Shown here: piece by piece, positions 1-8,439 of the stretch | Numbering within the stretch: position 1 is the first letter of the stretch | How the letters are laid out: every line of letters starts with the position of its first letter | Assembly: GCF_019132875.1 (NCBI RefSeq) | Contig: NZ_JAHSPF010000006.1 | Span: 186,001-250,000, forward strand | DNA: 64,000 bases | Direction: 5' to 3' | Source of the DNA: Erwinia phyllosphaerae | Lineage (GTDB): Bacteria > Pseudomonadota > Gammaproteobacteria > Enterobacterales > Enterobacteriaceae | Position numbers and translations under genes: made by a program | Notes under the pieces: generated by a model | Database searches by the model: none | The model's input: only the letters and a program-made list of their open reading frames with translations | What the model was told of the DNA's origin: nothing

Positions 1-193
1 CGCCGGTCGCGATGACCGTGACGATAGCGATGGCGCGCAAAATATTGATAATGTTGGTTGGTTCCAGAAAACTGTCCGAAGCCAGGCCAAAAGCGGCGAT
101 CAGGATCGCCACCGTCAGCAGCATTCCCCATTTATAAAGAAATTCAAACAGCTGATGTCGCGTCGCCTTCAGGGTTAGTTCTTTGCTGCTCAC
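1..193 (-). CDS. Sugar ABC transporter permease (partial, N-terminus)
   Basis: This is the first 64 or so residues of an inner-membrane permease of the ribose/xylose (CUT2) family; the rest lies beyond the window edge. The visible protein begins MSSKELTLKATRHQLFEFLY, then has one hydrophobic helix (about residues 22-36) and the segment PTNIINILRAIAIV, typical of RbsC-like permeases. The start is a GTG that overlaps the stop of the ATPase gene by four bases (GTGA), so the two are translationally coupled. The substrate is unknown because no binding protein is visible in the window. Confidence 0.75.
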   Translation of the reverse strand, partial: MSSKELTLKATRHQLFEFLYKWGMLLTVAILIAAFGLASDSFLEPTNIINILRAIAIVTVIATG

Positions 194-1695
194 GCAGGCG
201 CTCCTCCGGTGGAATAAAGTAAAAGAGTTTCTTCATCGGCCTCGCTGGCATCCATTTCCGCCACGATTTTGCCGTCCCAGAGCACGCAGATACGGTCGCA
301 CAGGCCGACCAGCTCGGCAAATTCGCCCGAGGCATAAATCACCCCTTTTCCCTGGCGGGCCAGCGTGTCGATTAAAGAAAAAAGATCGGTTTTAGCTTTG
401 ATATCAACGCCTTTTGTCGGCTCGTCAAAAATCAGCACGTCCGCGTCGTTGCGCAGCCATTTGCCAATAGCCACTTTTTGCTGATTGCCGCCGGACAGGC
501 GGCGCAGCGTTTGTTGCGGGCCGGTGGTGCGAATACCCAGCTTTTGAATGACTTCCTCGGCCCAGCGCCACGCCTGGCGATGCCCGAAGATGCCCCATTG
601 TGAAAAGCTGTTATCGGCGCTGACGCTCAGGTTCATCGTCACCGGCTCATCGATGAAAATGCCTTCTTTGCGTCGCTCTTCCGGAATGAGCGCCATGCCC
701 TGCGCCACTGAAGCGGAGGGCGAGGCGGGCTTCCAGGCTTTGCCGTGCAGTTCACCGCGCGCAATACGGCTACGGCTGGCACCAAACAACGCTTTGCACA
801 GTTCAGTTTTCCCTGCGCCAGCCAGACCGGCAATGCCCAGGATTTCGCCTTTGCGCAGCGTCAGCGAGATATTTTTCAGCAAGGTGTCATCGTGCAGCGC
901 CTCAACGCTCAACAGCGTTTCGCCGTGGTTGTCCTTACGGCGCGGCGGATAGATATCTGCCAGCTGATGGCCCAGCATTTTCTCAACGATCTGTTCGCCG
1001 CTGAGCGAGGCCATTGGCACCGCTTCAATCAAACGACCGTCGCGTAATACCGTCAGCCGATCGCATATAGCGCGCAGTTCGTGAATGCGATGGGAAATAA
1101 AAACCACGCCGATCCCGCTGTTTTGCAAACGGCGAACAACCGCAAACAGCCGTTCGCTTTCGTGCCGATCCAGCGGCGCGGTCGGTTCATCCAGGATCAG
1201 AAAACGGCAGTGATGGGAAAGCGCGCGGGCCAGCAAAATCTGCTGTTTTTCCGCCAGCGTACACTGGTCAATACGACGCCTGACATCCAGAGAAACATCC
1301 AGCTGCGCCAGCAGCGCGCGTGCCTGGCGACGAATTTCGCGCCAGCGGTACAGCTGACCGCCTTCGGCCAGCCTGTCCAGCATGATGTTTTCCGCCACGC
1401 TAAGCGTTGGCACCAGCGCCACGTCCACTTCCTGCTGCACAAGATGAATGCCCAACTGTTTTGCATCGCGTGGAGAACGGATTGAAACGGGCTGACCGTC
1501 CAGCAGAATTTCGCCGCGATAGTGATCATATGCGCCGGAAAGCACGGCCATTAGCGTCGATTTCCCCGCGCCGTTAGCGCCGGTTAACGCATGTACGCTA
1601 TGGCCTGCAAGCGTGAAATCCACGCTGCTAAGCGCGCTAAACCCGCCAAATTCGATAGAGATTTGCCGCATTTCAAGACGGTTAACTGCGCTCAT
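190..1695 (-). CDS. Sugar ABC transporter ATP-binding protein (RbsA/MglA type)
   Basis: This 501-residue protein is the duplicated ATPase of a CUT2 sugar importer and should energise the permease encoded just downstream. The N-terminal ATPase half has Walker A GANGAGKST (about residues 40-48) and Walker B LILDEPT, but its signature is the degenerate TLAEKQQI. The C-terminal half has a modified Walker A (GLAGAGKTE), the full signature LSGGNQQK and Walker B LIFDEPT. This asymmetry is normal for the family. The ATG is preceded by a modest GAGAG ribosome site. No substrate-binding protein or regulator gene lies upstream, where sodA sits instead, so the binding protein must be beyond the permease or elsewhere. 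I could not assign a sugar. Confidence 0.88.
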   Translation of the reverse strand: MSAVNRLEMRQISIEFGGFSALSSVDFTLAGHSVHALTGANGAGKSTLMAVLSGAYDHYRGEILLDGQPVSIRSPRDAKQLGIHLVQQEVDVALVPTLSVAENIMLDRLAEGGQLYRWREIRRQARALLAQLDVSLDVRRRIDQCTLAEKQQILLARALSHHCRFLILDEPTAPLDRHESERLFAVVRRLQNSGIGVVFISHRIHELRAICDRLTVLRDGRLIEAVPMASLSGEQIVEKMLGHQLADIYPPRRKDNHGETLLSVEALHDDTLLKNISLTLRKGEILGIAGLAGAGKTELCKALFGASRSRIARGELHGKAWKPASPSASVAQGMALIPEERRKEGIFIDEPVTMNLSVSADNSFSQWGIFGHRQAWRWAEEVIQKLGIRTTGPQQTLRRLSGGNQQKVAIGKWLRNDADVLIFDEPTKGVDIKAKTDLFSLIDTLARQGKGVIYASGEFAELVGLCDRICVLWDGKIVAEMDASEADEETLLLYSTGGAPA

Positions 1696-1989
1696 AAAAA
1701 TGACTCTCTGGCTGGAAGCTGCCTTATTTTTCAGGGCTTAGTCACGGCAGGCAACGAACGAAAGCGCATAAGCTAACACAAAATATTATTAGCCATCCAG
1801 ACGCCCGGACATTTAAGCATCTAAATTCAGCAGCAGCGTATAAATCAACACAAACCAGCGCAATACCTTGCTTTAACAATATTTAACTCGGGAGCCAGGA
1901 TTTTTTAACATGCGGCGGAGAGAACATTTTCAGTAAAGAAAATCAGAGTGATAGCAGGAGGGGAAACAGCAGATGAGCAGTTAACAGGC
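1696..1989. other. Intergenic region upstream of the ABC transporter operon
   Basis: This AT-rich stretch should contain the promoter of the ABC operon on the minus strand. I see no convincing -35/-10 pair, operator palindrome or small gene in it. Confidence 0.5.
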
Positions 1990-2022
1990 AAAAAAAAACC
2001 GACGAGCCAGGCTCATCGGTTT
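1990..2022 (-). terminator. Rho-independent terminator of sodA
   Basis: Read on the minus strand, a 12-bp stem (AAACCGATGAGC paired with its near-complement, one G-T pair) is followed by a run of eight or more T, 19 bases after the sodA stop codon. Confidence 0.85.
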
Positions 2023-2040
2023 CGTCATCAGGTGATGGCA

Positions 2041-2658
2041 TTATTTCGCAGCGGCGAAATTCTGTGCTGCCACGTCCCAGTTTACTACGTCCCAGAACGC
2101 CTTGATGTAGTCAGGGCGTTTGTTCTGGTATTTCAGGTAGTAAGCGTGTTCCCACACGTCCAGGCCGATAACTGGCGTACCGGAAGCGCCAGAAATCGCT
2201 TCACCCATCAGCGGGCTATCCTGGTTAGCAGTTGAAACAACCGCCAGCTTGCCGTCTTTCTTAACCAGCCATGCCCAGCCGGAACCGAAACGGGTTGCTG
2301 CCGCTTTTTCAAATGCTTCTTTGAACGCTTCAACGCTGCCGAAATCTTTTTCGATAGCCGCTTTCAGCTCGCCGCTCAGGGTGGTGCCGGTTTTCAGGCC
2401 TTTCCAGAAGAAGCTGTGGTTAGCGTGGCCGCCCGCGTTATTACGCAGCACGGTTTTTTTGTCGGCAGGAACCTGATCCAGTTTAGTAATCAGTTCTTCA
2501 ACCGGCAGATCAGCAAACTCGGTGCCTTCCAGCGCGGCGTTCGCGTTGTTCACGTAAGTCTGGTGGTGTTTGGTATGATGGATTTCCATCGTCTGCTTGT
2601 CGAAATGCGGTTCCAGTGCGTCGTATGCGTAAGGCAGGGATGGCAGTGAATAACTCAT
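2041..2658 (-). CDS. sodA: Superoxide dismutase [Mn], cytosolic
   Basis: This 205-residue enzyme converts superoxide to oxygen and hydrogen peroxide in the cytosol. It has the metal-binding histidines of the Fe/Mn family (KHHQTYV near residue 27 and NHSFFWKGL near residue 80) and the signature DVWEHAYY near residue 168. The context AGGHANHS together with TANQDSP, which supplies the glutamine from the C-terminal half, points to the manganese rather than the iron type. The start at MSYSLPSL was chosen over upstream in-frame codons because GGAG lies about eight bases ahead of it and the protein then has the family's usual length. It is a single-gene transcript, bounded by a terminator and its own promoter. 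Confidence 0.96.
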   Translation of the reverse strand: MSYSLPSLPYAYDALEPHFDKQTMEIHHTKHHQTYVNNANAALEGTEFADLPVEELITKLDQVPADKKTVLRNNAGGHANHSFFWKGLKTGTTLSGELKAAIEKDFGSVEAFKEAFEKAAATRFGSGWAWLVKKDGKLAVVSTANQDSPLMGEAISGASGTPVIGLDVWEHAYYLKYQNKRPDYIKAFWDVVNWDVAAQNFAAAK

Positions 2659-2718
2659 GTTCATCATCTCCATTGGTTTTTTGTGCAGCACATCTCAAGG
2701 GCGTGCCGCGTAAGCAGT

Positions 2719-2747
2719 CGGATCATTATAGTTAAATTAATGATCCG
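2719..2747 (-). promoter_or_regulatory. sodA promoter -10 inside a perfect inverted repeat
   Basis: On the minus strand a consensus TATAAT (2725-2730) lies 67 bases upstream of the sodA start. It is embedded in a perfect 10-bp inverted repeat, CGGATCATTA with arms at 2719-2728 and 2738-2747, separated by nine bases. The -35 region is poor, which suits an activator-dependent promoter. In E. coli sodA is controlled by SoxRS, Fur and ArcA; which factor binds this repeat is not determined. Confidence 0.6.
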
Positions 2748-2898
2748 GAAAAGGGTTATCAATGCCCCGTCCTTTATAAGGTTATTGCCTCTGGCCTGCC
2801 TGTGGCACGCCTTAGATGCTTAACCTGGCTCTACAGAGCAAAAAGGTATAAGCCGCCAGGGGTAAAAGGCGCGGATAACGGCGGCTTTCCCGGATCGC

Positions 2899-3924
2899 TC
2901 AGCTTTTACCGGTGCTGGCACGCGGTTGTAGCTTAACGGGTAGCTCATTCCAGCCCGGCGGCTCTTCCCCCCGTAGTGCCGCCAGCAGCCGTTTCCCGGC
3001 CAGCTTGCCCATTTCCGCATAGGGTAAAACCACCGTAGTCAGCGGCGGCGAACAGACAGCGGCCAGATGACCGCCGCCGATACTGGCGACGGCCAGCTGG
3101 CTGGGGATAGCAATACCGGAAGCGTGACAGGCCATAATGACGCCGCAGGCAACCTCGTCGCTGGTACAAATCAGCACGTCGATTTCAGGCCAGGTCAGCT
3201 GGATTTCCGGTAGCAACGCATGCCCGGCCGCAAATCCCGCAGGCTGGGGTGACGTAACCACGCGATGAGGCGACAAATTATGCGCCAGCATGCCGCTGTG
3301 CCAGCCGTTCAACAGCTGGCTGAAAATGGTATTACTGGTTTGCGTACACAGCAGGCCCGGATGCCGAAAACCCTTCTCTATCAGCGCCTGAATCAGCTGC
3401 CGAATGGCTTTAGCATAATCGACACCGATGCTGATCCCGGCGGAATCGTGATGCACGCCGCCGATATCCATCACCGGTAAGCCAGAATGGCTTAACTGCC
3501 GGTGGGCCGCTTCCGGATTATCAAAATTAAAATGCACCATCGCTGCCGGATTGTAAGAAAGCAGCATTTCGATCAGTTCGTTTTCGCCAGCTGCCGAGTG
3601 CCTGGCTTCCGCCAGCATCACGTTGTATCCCTCAGGCCGCAATACCGCCTGTAGCGCCTCCGACACGGCCGCGCAGCCTGGCGTGGCGAAAGAAGGAACT
3701 ACCATAGTAATCAGCTTTGAGGAAGCCGAAGCCAGGTTGCGCGCCTGAAGATTGGGGACATAGCCCAGCTCGGCTACCGCCGCGTCAATCTTTTCCCGGA
3801 TATCGGAAGAGACCTTTTCCGGCATTCGCAACGCGCGTGAGGCCGTCATAGTGCTTACGCCAACCAGTCGGGCGACATCGGCCAGCGTACTTTTCCCGGT
3901 ATTGCGCCGCCGTTTTTCTGCCAT
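2899..3924 (-). CDS. LacI/GntR-family transcriptional repressor of the adjacent PTS operon
   Basis: This 341-residue regulator has an N-terminal LacI-type helix-turn-helix (TLADVARLVGVSTMTASRAL, about residues 11-30) and hinge, followed by a periplasmic-binding-protein-like effector domain. It most resembles GntR of E. coli in its N-terminal half. The start at MAEKRRRN was preferred to earlier in-frame codons because AGGAG precedes it by six bases. It is transcribed away from the PTS operon, and two palindromes resembling the GntR operator lie between them, so it probably represses that operon and perhaps itself. The inducer is unknown; a phosphorylated or free ketohexose would fit the neighbouring genes. 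Confidence 0.85.
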   Translation of the reverse strand: MAEKRRRNTGKSTLADVARLVGVSTMTASRALRMPEKVSSDIREKIDAAVAELGYVPNLQARNLASASSKLITMVVPSFATPGCAAVSEALQAVLRPEGYNVMLAEARHSAAGENELIEMLLSYNPAAMVHFNFDNPEAAHRQLSHSGLPVMDIGGVHHDSAGISIGVDYAKAIRQLIQALIEKGFRHPGLLCTQTSNTIFSQLLNGWHSGMLAHNLSPHRVVTSPQPAGFAAGHALLPEIQLTWPEIDVLICTSDEVACGVIMACHASGIAIPSQLAVASIGGGHLAAVCSPPLTTVVLPYAEMGKLAGKRLLAALRGEEPPGWNELPVKLQPRASTGKS

Positions 3925-4024
3925 GAATTCTCCTGCAGCCAGCTGTTTCAACTGGACGCAGCTTAAAACCAAACGCCCTGCCGCGCCATGTTAAAAAAGC
4001 GGCGTTGTCCCCGCCAGGCGTAAA

Positions 4025-4071
4025 TGTTAGCGATAACACAAAAATTAACATTTCTGATGTTAGCGCTAACT
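4025..4071. promoter_or_regulatory. Two phased LacI-family operators between repressor and PTS genes
   Basis: Two operator-like palindromes are visible: TGTTAGCGATAACA at 4025-4038 (one central mismatch) and a perfect GTTAGCGCTAAC at 4059-4070. Their centres are 33 bp apart, about three helical turns, so two dimers could bind the same face of the DNA. The half-site GTTA with a CG-centred core resembles the known GntR operator. Confidence 0.75.
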
Positions 4072-4149
4072 TTTGCGACAACAATCACGGAAAAGCGGGC
4101 AGAAAAGCGCCTAAAGTGCAGGCTATCGGGCAACAACGGGAGAAGCACA

Positions 4150-4611
4150 ATGCTGGCAAACTGGCTTACGTCTGGAAATATTCAACTTACTGAATGGGTC
4201 GATGACTGGCAGGATGCGGTTCGGCAGGCCGCCGCGCCGTTGCTGGCACAGCAGGCGATCGCGCCTGATTATCTCCAGGCCATTTTCCATTCCCATGCTC
4301 AGCTTGGCCCTTATTACGTGCTGGCTCCCGGTCTTGCCATGCCGCATGCGCGGCCTGAAGAAGGCGCGTTAAAAAACGGGCTGTCGCTGTTACGCATCAA
4401 TCAGGGCGTCAGTTTTAACAGTGCGGAAAACGATCCCGTTTACGTGGTCATCATGCTTTGCGCCGTGTCGGGCGAAGAGCATCTCAACATGATCGGCGAG
4501 CTGGCCGATCTGTTTAGCGACGAGTCGCGCCTGCAACAGCTGTTGTCGGCTACTACTCTGGCAGCCATTCAGGCCGCCATTAGCCAGCCATCCGTGGAGA
4601 AAACACCATGA
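4150..4611 (+). CDS. PTS system EIIA component, L-ascorbate (UlaC) type
   Basis: This 153-residue cytosolic phosphocarrier would accept phosphate from HPr and pass it to the EIIB encoded next. It matches UlaC along its length, including GPYYVLAPGLAMPHARPEEG (about residues 55-74), whose histidine is the expected phosphorylation site. The ATG at 4150 follows GGGAGAAG and gives the usual family length; reading frames that begin earlier run back through the operators and are not believed. The stop overlaps the EIIB start by four bases (ATGA), so the genes are co-translated. Substrate identity does not follow from the EIIA alone. Confidence 0.85.
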   Translation: MLANWLTSGNIQLTEWVDDWQDAVRQAAAPLLAQQAIAPDYLQAIFHSHAQLGPYYVLAPGLAMPHARPEEGALKNGLSLLRINQGVSFNSAENDPVYVVIMLCAVSGEEHLNMIGELADLFSDESRLQQLLSATTLAAIQAAISQPSVEKTP

Positions 4612-4874
4612 AAAAAGTACTGATCGTTTGTGGAAATGGGTTAGGCAGCAGCTTTATTGTCGAAATGAACGTTAAAAAAATTCTTGCTGAATTAGGTAAG
4701 ACCGCCGAGGTCAGCCACACCGATTTGACCACCGCGCGCTCAGAAACTGCCGATCTGATATTAAGCGCGCAGGATATTGCCGACCGCCTCACCGATCACA
4801 GCGCGCAGGTATTTGGCCTGAGCAACCTGCTGGATAACGCCAGAATAAAAGCGATCCTCGCTGAACATCTGTAA
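4608..4874 (+). CDS. PTS system EIIB component, L-ascorbate (UlaB) type
   Basis: This 88-residue protein carries the phosphoryl group on a cysteine and donates it to the sugar during transport. The N-terminus KKVLIVCGNGLGSSF contains the active-site cysteine (residue 8) in the P-loop CGNGxGSS, typical of the UlaB/SgcB/GatB class. It lies between EIIA (four-base overlap) and EIIC (30-base gap). Confidence 0.87.
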   Translation: MKKVLIVCGNGLGSSFIVEMNVKKILAELGKTAEVSHTDLTTARSETADLILSAQDIADRLTDHSAQVFGLSNLLDNARIKAILAEHL

Positions 4875-4904
4875 ACCAGGCCCTTCAAACGCACGGAGTC
4901 GTTT

Positions 4905-6167
4905 ATGCTGCAGTTTATTATTAAGGATGTTCTCGGAACACCGGCAATACTGGTCGGCATTTTTTCACTCATCGGCTTACTATTGCAGAAAAAAGCGTTT
5001 TCAGAAGTTATTTCCGGCACGCTGAAAACCATTATGGGCTTTTTAATTCTGATTGCAGGAGCAAATTTAATTGCGGCCACGCTGACCATATTCAGCCAGC
5101 TTTTTGAACACTCATTTAATATTCAGGGCGTCGTACCCAATACCGATGCCATGGCCGCGCTGGCGCAAAAGAATTACGGCACGGCCACGGCTATGATTAT
5201 GGTGTTCGGGATGCTGATTAATATTTTACTGGCGAGAATTACGCCGCTGAAATATATCTTCCTGACCGGCCACCATACGCTTTATATGTCGGCCATGCTC
5301 GCCGTCATCCTGTCCGTGGGCGGCTTTAGCGGCTTCTGGCTGGTGGCGACCGGCGCGCTGATTTTGGGCGCAATGATGGTGGTTTCCCCGGCCATTTTGC
5401 AGCCTTTTACCCGTAAAATTACGCGTTCTGACGATCTGGCGCTCGGCCATTTTGGTTCTACCGGCTATCTGCTGGCCGCGCTGGTCGGTAAGGTGGTGGG
5501 CAAAGGCAGCCCCTCAACGGAAGAGCTAAAGGTGCCGAAGTCGCTGAACTTTCTGCGCGACTCTTCGGTAGCCATTTCCCTGACCATGATGATTTTGTTT
5601 GTGGCGCTGGTGCTGATTGCCGGTAAAACCTTTACCGAAAGCCAGGTCAGCGACGGCCAGAACTTCCTGGTTTTCGCCATTATCCAGTCCATTACCTTTG
5701 CCGCTGGCGTTTACATTATCCTGGCCGGCGTGCGCATGGTAATAGCGGAAATTGTTCCGGCTTTTAAGGGCATTGCCGACAAGCTGGTAAAAGACGCCAA
5801 ACCGGCGCTCGACTGCCCGACGGTTTTCCCCTTCGCGCCGAACGCGGTTATTATCGGATTTCTGTGTAGCTTTGCCGCGGGTCTGATCAGCATGTTTCTC
5901 TGTCCGCTGTTTGGCCTGAGCGTGATCGTTCCCGGCCTGGTGCCCCACTTCTTCTGCGGCGCAACCGCTGGCGTCTATGGCAACATCACCGGCGGCCGAC
6001 GCGGCGCGATAATAGGTGCTTTTGTCCAGGGCCTGCTGATCTCTTTCCTGCCCGCTATTTTACTGCCGCTGATGGGCGATCTGGGCTTTGCCTCCACCAC
6101 CTTCGGCGACGCCGACTTTGGCGTGATGGGCATTATTCTCGGCAAGCTGATTGCTTTCTTTCATTAA
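4905..6167 (+). CDS. PTS system EIIC membrane component, L-ascorbate (UlaA) type
   Basis: This 420-residue polytopic protein forms the translocation channel of the PTS. It shares UlaA features such as KTIIGF-like KTIMGFLILIAGANL (about residues 40-55), RITPLKYIFLTGHH (about 111-124) and FAPNAVIIGF (about 305-314), and has about ten hydrophobic helices. E. coli UlaA is longer (465 residues); the difference is mainly at the C-terminus. The operon continues with an AlsE-like epimerase rather than the ascorbate enzymes (UlaD/E/F/G), so the substrate is probably not ascorbate. I infer a ketohexose, with D-allulose as the simplest possibility. Confidence 0.85.
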   Translation: MLQFIIKDVLGTPAILVGIFSLIGLLLQKKAFSEVISGTLKTIMGFLILIAGANLIAATLTIFSQLFEHSFNIQGVVPNTDAMAALAQKNYGTATAMIMVFGMLINILLARITPLKYIFLTGHHTLYMSAMLAVILSVGGFSGFWLVATGALILGAMMVVSPAILQPFTRKITRSDDLALGHFGSTGYLLAALVGKVVGKGSPSTEELKVPKSLNFLRDSSVAISLTMMILFVALVLIAGKTFTESQVSDGQNFLVFAIIQSITFAAGVYIILAGVRMVIAEIVPAFKGIADKLVKDAKPALDCPTVFPFAPNAVIIGFLCSFAAGLISMFLCPLFGLSVIVPGLVPHFFCGATAGVYGNITGGRRGAIIGAFVQGLLISFLPAILLPLMGDLGFASTTFGDADFGVMGIILGKLIAFFH

Positions 6168-6190
6168 CGCTCTGACGACAGGAAGAACGT

Positions 6191-6871
6191 ATGAACGCAA
6201 AATTTTCACCTTCATTAATGTGTATGGACTTAACCCGTTTTCGTGAGCAGATTGAAGCAATGAACGACAAGGCCGCTTTCTATCACGTGGATATTATGGA
6301 CGGCAGCTATGTAAAAAATATTACGCTGTCGCCATTTTTTATTGAGAACCTGCGCAAGATTACCACTGTGCCCATTGACGTGCATTTAATGGTTAACCAT
6401 CCGGAAGATATTATTCCGATGTGCCTGGCGGCGGGCGCGGATATTATCAGCTTTCATCCGGAGACGGCGAATAACAAAATATTCCGTCTGCTGACGCAAA
6501 TAAGAGAGGCGGGGAAACGCTGCGGCGTGGTTTTAAATCCGGCTACGCCTGCCGAGGCTATTAATGAATATGCGCATTTGCTGGATAAAGTTACGGTAAT
6601 GTCGGTCGATCCTGGTTTCGCCGGACAGCAATTTATTCCGCAGACGCTGGATAAGATCCGCCAGCTGATCCGCATGCGAGAACAGCGCGGCTGGCACTAT
6701 CTGACGGAAATTGACGGCTCCTGTAACGCGCGTACGTTTAAACAGGTCGCCGCTTCCGGCGTGGAGGTATTTATTGTCGGCACGTCCGGTCTCTTCAGCC
6801 TGGCGGAAGATATGAATGAGGCCTGGGCATGCATGGAGGCCAGCTTCTGTCAGGAAACCGCCGTGGCGTAG
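6191..6871 (+). CDS. alsE: D-allulose-6-phosphate 3-epimerase (AlsE-like)
   Basis: This 226-residue TIM-barrel enzyme of the ribulose-phosphate 3-epimerase family is closest to AlsE, which interconverts D-allulose 6-phosphate and D-fructose 6-phosphate. Shared features are SPSLMCMDL at residues 7-15, the metal-binding HVDIMDG (about 33-39), VHLMV (about 63-67), MSVDPGFAGQ (about 137-146), EIDGSCN (about 175-181) and the phosphate loop VGTSGLF (about 197-203). It is the last gene of the PTS operon, 23 bases after EIIC, and would funnel a 6-phosphorylated ketohexose into glycolysis. Another 3-epimerisable ketose phosphate remains possible. Confidence 0.82.
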   Translation: MNAKFSPSLMCMDLTRFREQIEAMNDKAAFYHVDIMDGSYVKNITLSPFFIENLRKITTVPIDVHLMVNHPEDIIPMCLAAGADIISFHPETANNKIFRLLTQIREAGKRCGVVLNPATPAEAINEYAHLLDKVTVMSVDPGFAGQQFIPQTLDKIRQLIRMREQRGWHYLTEIDGSCNARTFKQVAASGVEVFIVGTSGLFSLAEDMNEAWACMEASFCQETAVA

Positions 6872-6904
6872 AAAAGCTGGCGGCCAGCGCCGCCAGCTTT
6901 TTTA
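6872..6904. terminator. Bidirectional terminator between alsE and the PLP enzyme gene
   Basis: A perfect 13-bp stem (AAAAGCTGGCGGC at 6872-6884 and its complement at 6889-6901) with a CAGC loop is followed by T on both strands. It sits directly after the alsE stop and touches the stop of the convergent gene. Confidence 0.9.
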
Positions 6905-8242
6905 ACGTAGCGCGGCGCTCAGCGATTTATCCAGCGCGCCCACCAGCCAGTCGATATCGCTTTCCTGAAACGCCAACGGTGGACGCAGCTTCAGCACGTT
7001 ACCGTATGGGCCAGCCACCGAGGTCAGCACGCGGTTTTCCCGTAGTTTTTCAGTCACGTCCAGCGCCAGCTGCTTGTCCGGCGTTTTGCTGGCTTTATCT
7101 TTCACCAGCTCAAAGCCGATAAACAGGCCTGCGCCACGCACGTCGCCCACACACTCATACTTCTCTTTTAGCGTTAACAGCTCTTTAAGCAGTTTTTCCC
7201 CCACGACGCGGCTGTGCTCCTGGAGCTGCTCTTCTTTAATCACTTTCAGCACGGCCTGCGCCGCCGCCATCGCCACCGGATTGCCGCCAAAGGTATTAAA
7301 GTAAGGAATATCATCGCTGAAGGCGGCCAGCACGTCGCTTTTCGCCAGCAGCGCGGAAACCGGGATGCCGTTACCCATTGGCTTGCCGGTCGTCACGATG
7401 TCCGGCACCACGTCATGGCGCGCAAAGCCCCAGAACGCCTCGCCGGTGCGGGCGAAACCAGGCTGCACCTCATCGGCAATAAAGATGCCGCCGTTTTTAT
7501 GCACTACCTCAACCGCCTTTTGCAGAAAGCCTTTCGGGCCGGGCAGCACGCCGTCGGAAGAGAAAATCGAATCCGCCAGAAAACCGGCAAACTTAATGCC
7601 GTGCGCGGCCATATCGTCAATCTGCCGCTGGATTTCACTGGCGAACCAGTCGCCCAAATCCGGCGCGTTAACGCGATAGCGGTCGGGCGGCGACACCAGG
7701 CGGGTGGTAGCCGCCAGCGGCTGGCCGGAGCCTAACGCAGGCGATACGCCGGACGTCAGATCGCTGGTGCCGTGATAGGCTTCCTGGCTGACGATAATCC
7801 CCGTTCCGCCGCTGTAGGCGCGCGCCACGCGAATAGCCAGATCGTTCGCTTCCGAGCCGGTACACATATACATAGCGCGATCGATTGCGCCGGGCATCGT
7901 TGCCAACAGATCTTCTGAATAATCCAGAATACGCTCGTGCAGATAGCGCGTGTGGGTGTTCAGCTGCTGCATCTGCTGGTACACCGCATCAATCACCGCA
8001 GGATGGCAGTGGCCAATACTCGCCACGTTATTGTAGGCATCCAGATACTTCTCTCCGGCCGCATCCCACAAGTATTGCCCTTCGCCCCGTACCAGATGAA
8101 CCGGCTTGCGGTAAAACAGACGATAGGATTCGCCCAGAATTTTGCTGCGCTTATCGGTTAGTTTACGCACGTCGGCATCCAGACCGGCGGCGTGTTCTGC
8201 GCGAAAGCTGTTGGTATCCATGATGGTCGAACGTGTAGCCAT
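6902..8242 (-). CDS. Class III PLP-dependent aminotransferase or phospho-lyase
   Basis: This 446-residue protein belongs to the fold-type I class III aminotransferases. Diagnostic segments are YLDAYNNVASIGHCHP (about residues 60-75), MYMCTGSEAND (the GSEAND cofactor phosphate motif), ADEVQPGFARTG, and VTTGKPMGNG with the PLP lysine. YNNVxxxGHCHP is also found in the phospho-lyase subgroup (ethanolamine-phosphate and hydroxylysine-phosphate lyases) and in AGXT2-like enzymes, so either chemistry is possible. The ATG at 8242 follows GGGAG; the open frame runs further upstream but without a good ribosome site. It is divergent from a DeoR-type repressor that probably controls it. The substrate is unknown. 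Confidence 0.82.
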   Translation of the reverse strand: MATRSTIMDTNSFRAEHAAGLDADVRKLTDKRSKILGESYRLFYRKPVHLVRGEGQYLWDAAGEKYLDAYNNVASIGHCHPAVIDAVYQQMQQLNTHTRYLHERILDYSEDLLATMPGAIDRAMYMCTGSEANDLAIRVARAYSGGTGIIVSQEAYHGTSDLTSGVSPALGSGQPLAATTRLVSPPDRYRVNAPDLGDWFASEIQRQIDDMAAHGIKFAGFLADSIFSSDGVLPGPKGFLQKAVEVVHKNGGIFIADEVQPGFARTGEAFWGFARHDVVPDIVTTGKPMGNGIPVSALLAKSDVLAAFSDDIPYFNTFGGNPVAMAAAQAVLKVIKEEQLQEHSRVVGEKLLKELLTLKEKYECVGDVRGAGLFIGFELVKDKASKTPDKQLALDVTEKLRENRVLTSVAGPYGNVLKLRPPLAFQESDIDWLVGALDKSLSAALR

Positions 8243-8299
8243 GATAACTCCCGTTGCGAAGCGAAAGGTGAGAAGGCCAGGCGGCCGGTCTGCTTTCAT

Positions 8300-8356
8300 C
8301 ATGCCAACATTTGGCACAAATGCAACCAAATACACAAAAGCAATAAAATACACATG
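8300..8356. promoter_or_regulatory. Divergent control region with direct repeats
   Basis: Between the PLP enzyme and the deoR-type gene lie two copies of AAATACACA (8328-8336 and 8346-8354), 18 bp apart, next to the inverted repeat ATTTG-GCA-CAAAT (8309-8321). These are candidate binding sites for the neighbouring regulator; no promoter hexamers were assigned. Confidence 0.45.
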
Positions 8357-8439
8357 CGGCGGCGGGGATTATCGGTTAGGCTACAGGTATTGTCTCTGCT
8401 GGTCCTTGCCCGTCGGCCAGGCTTTTAAGGAAATTATCC

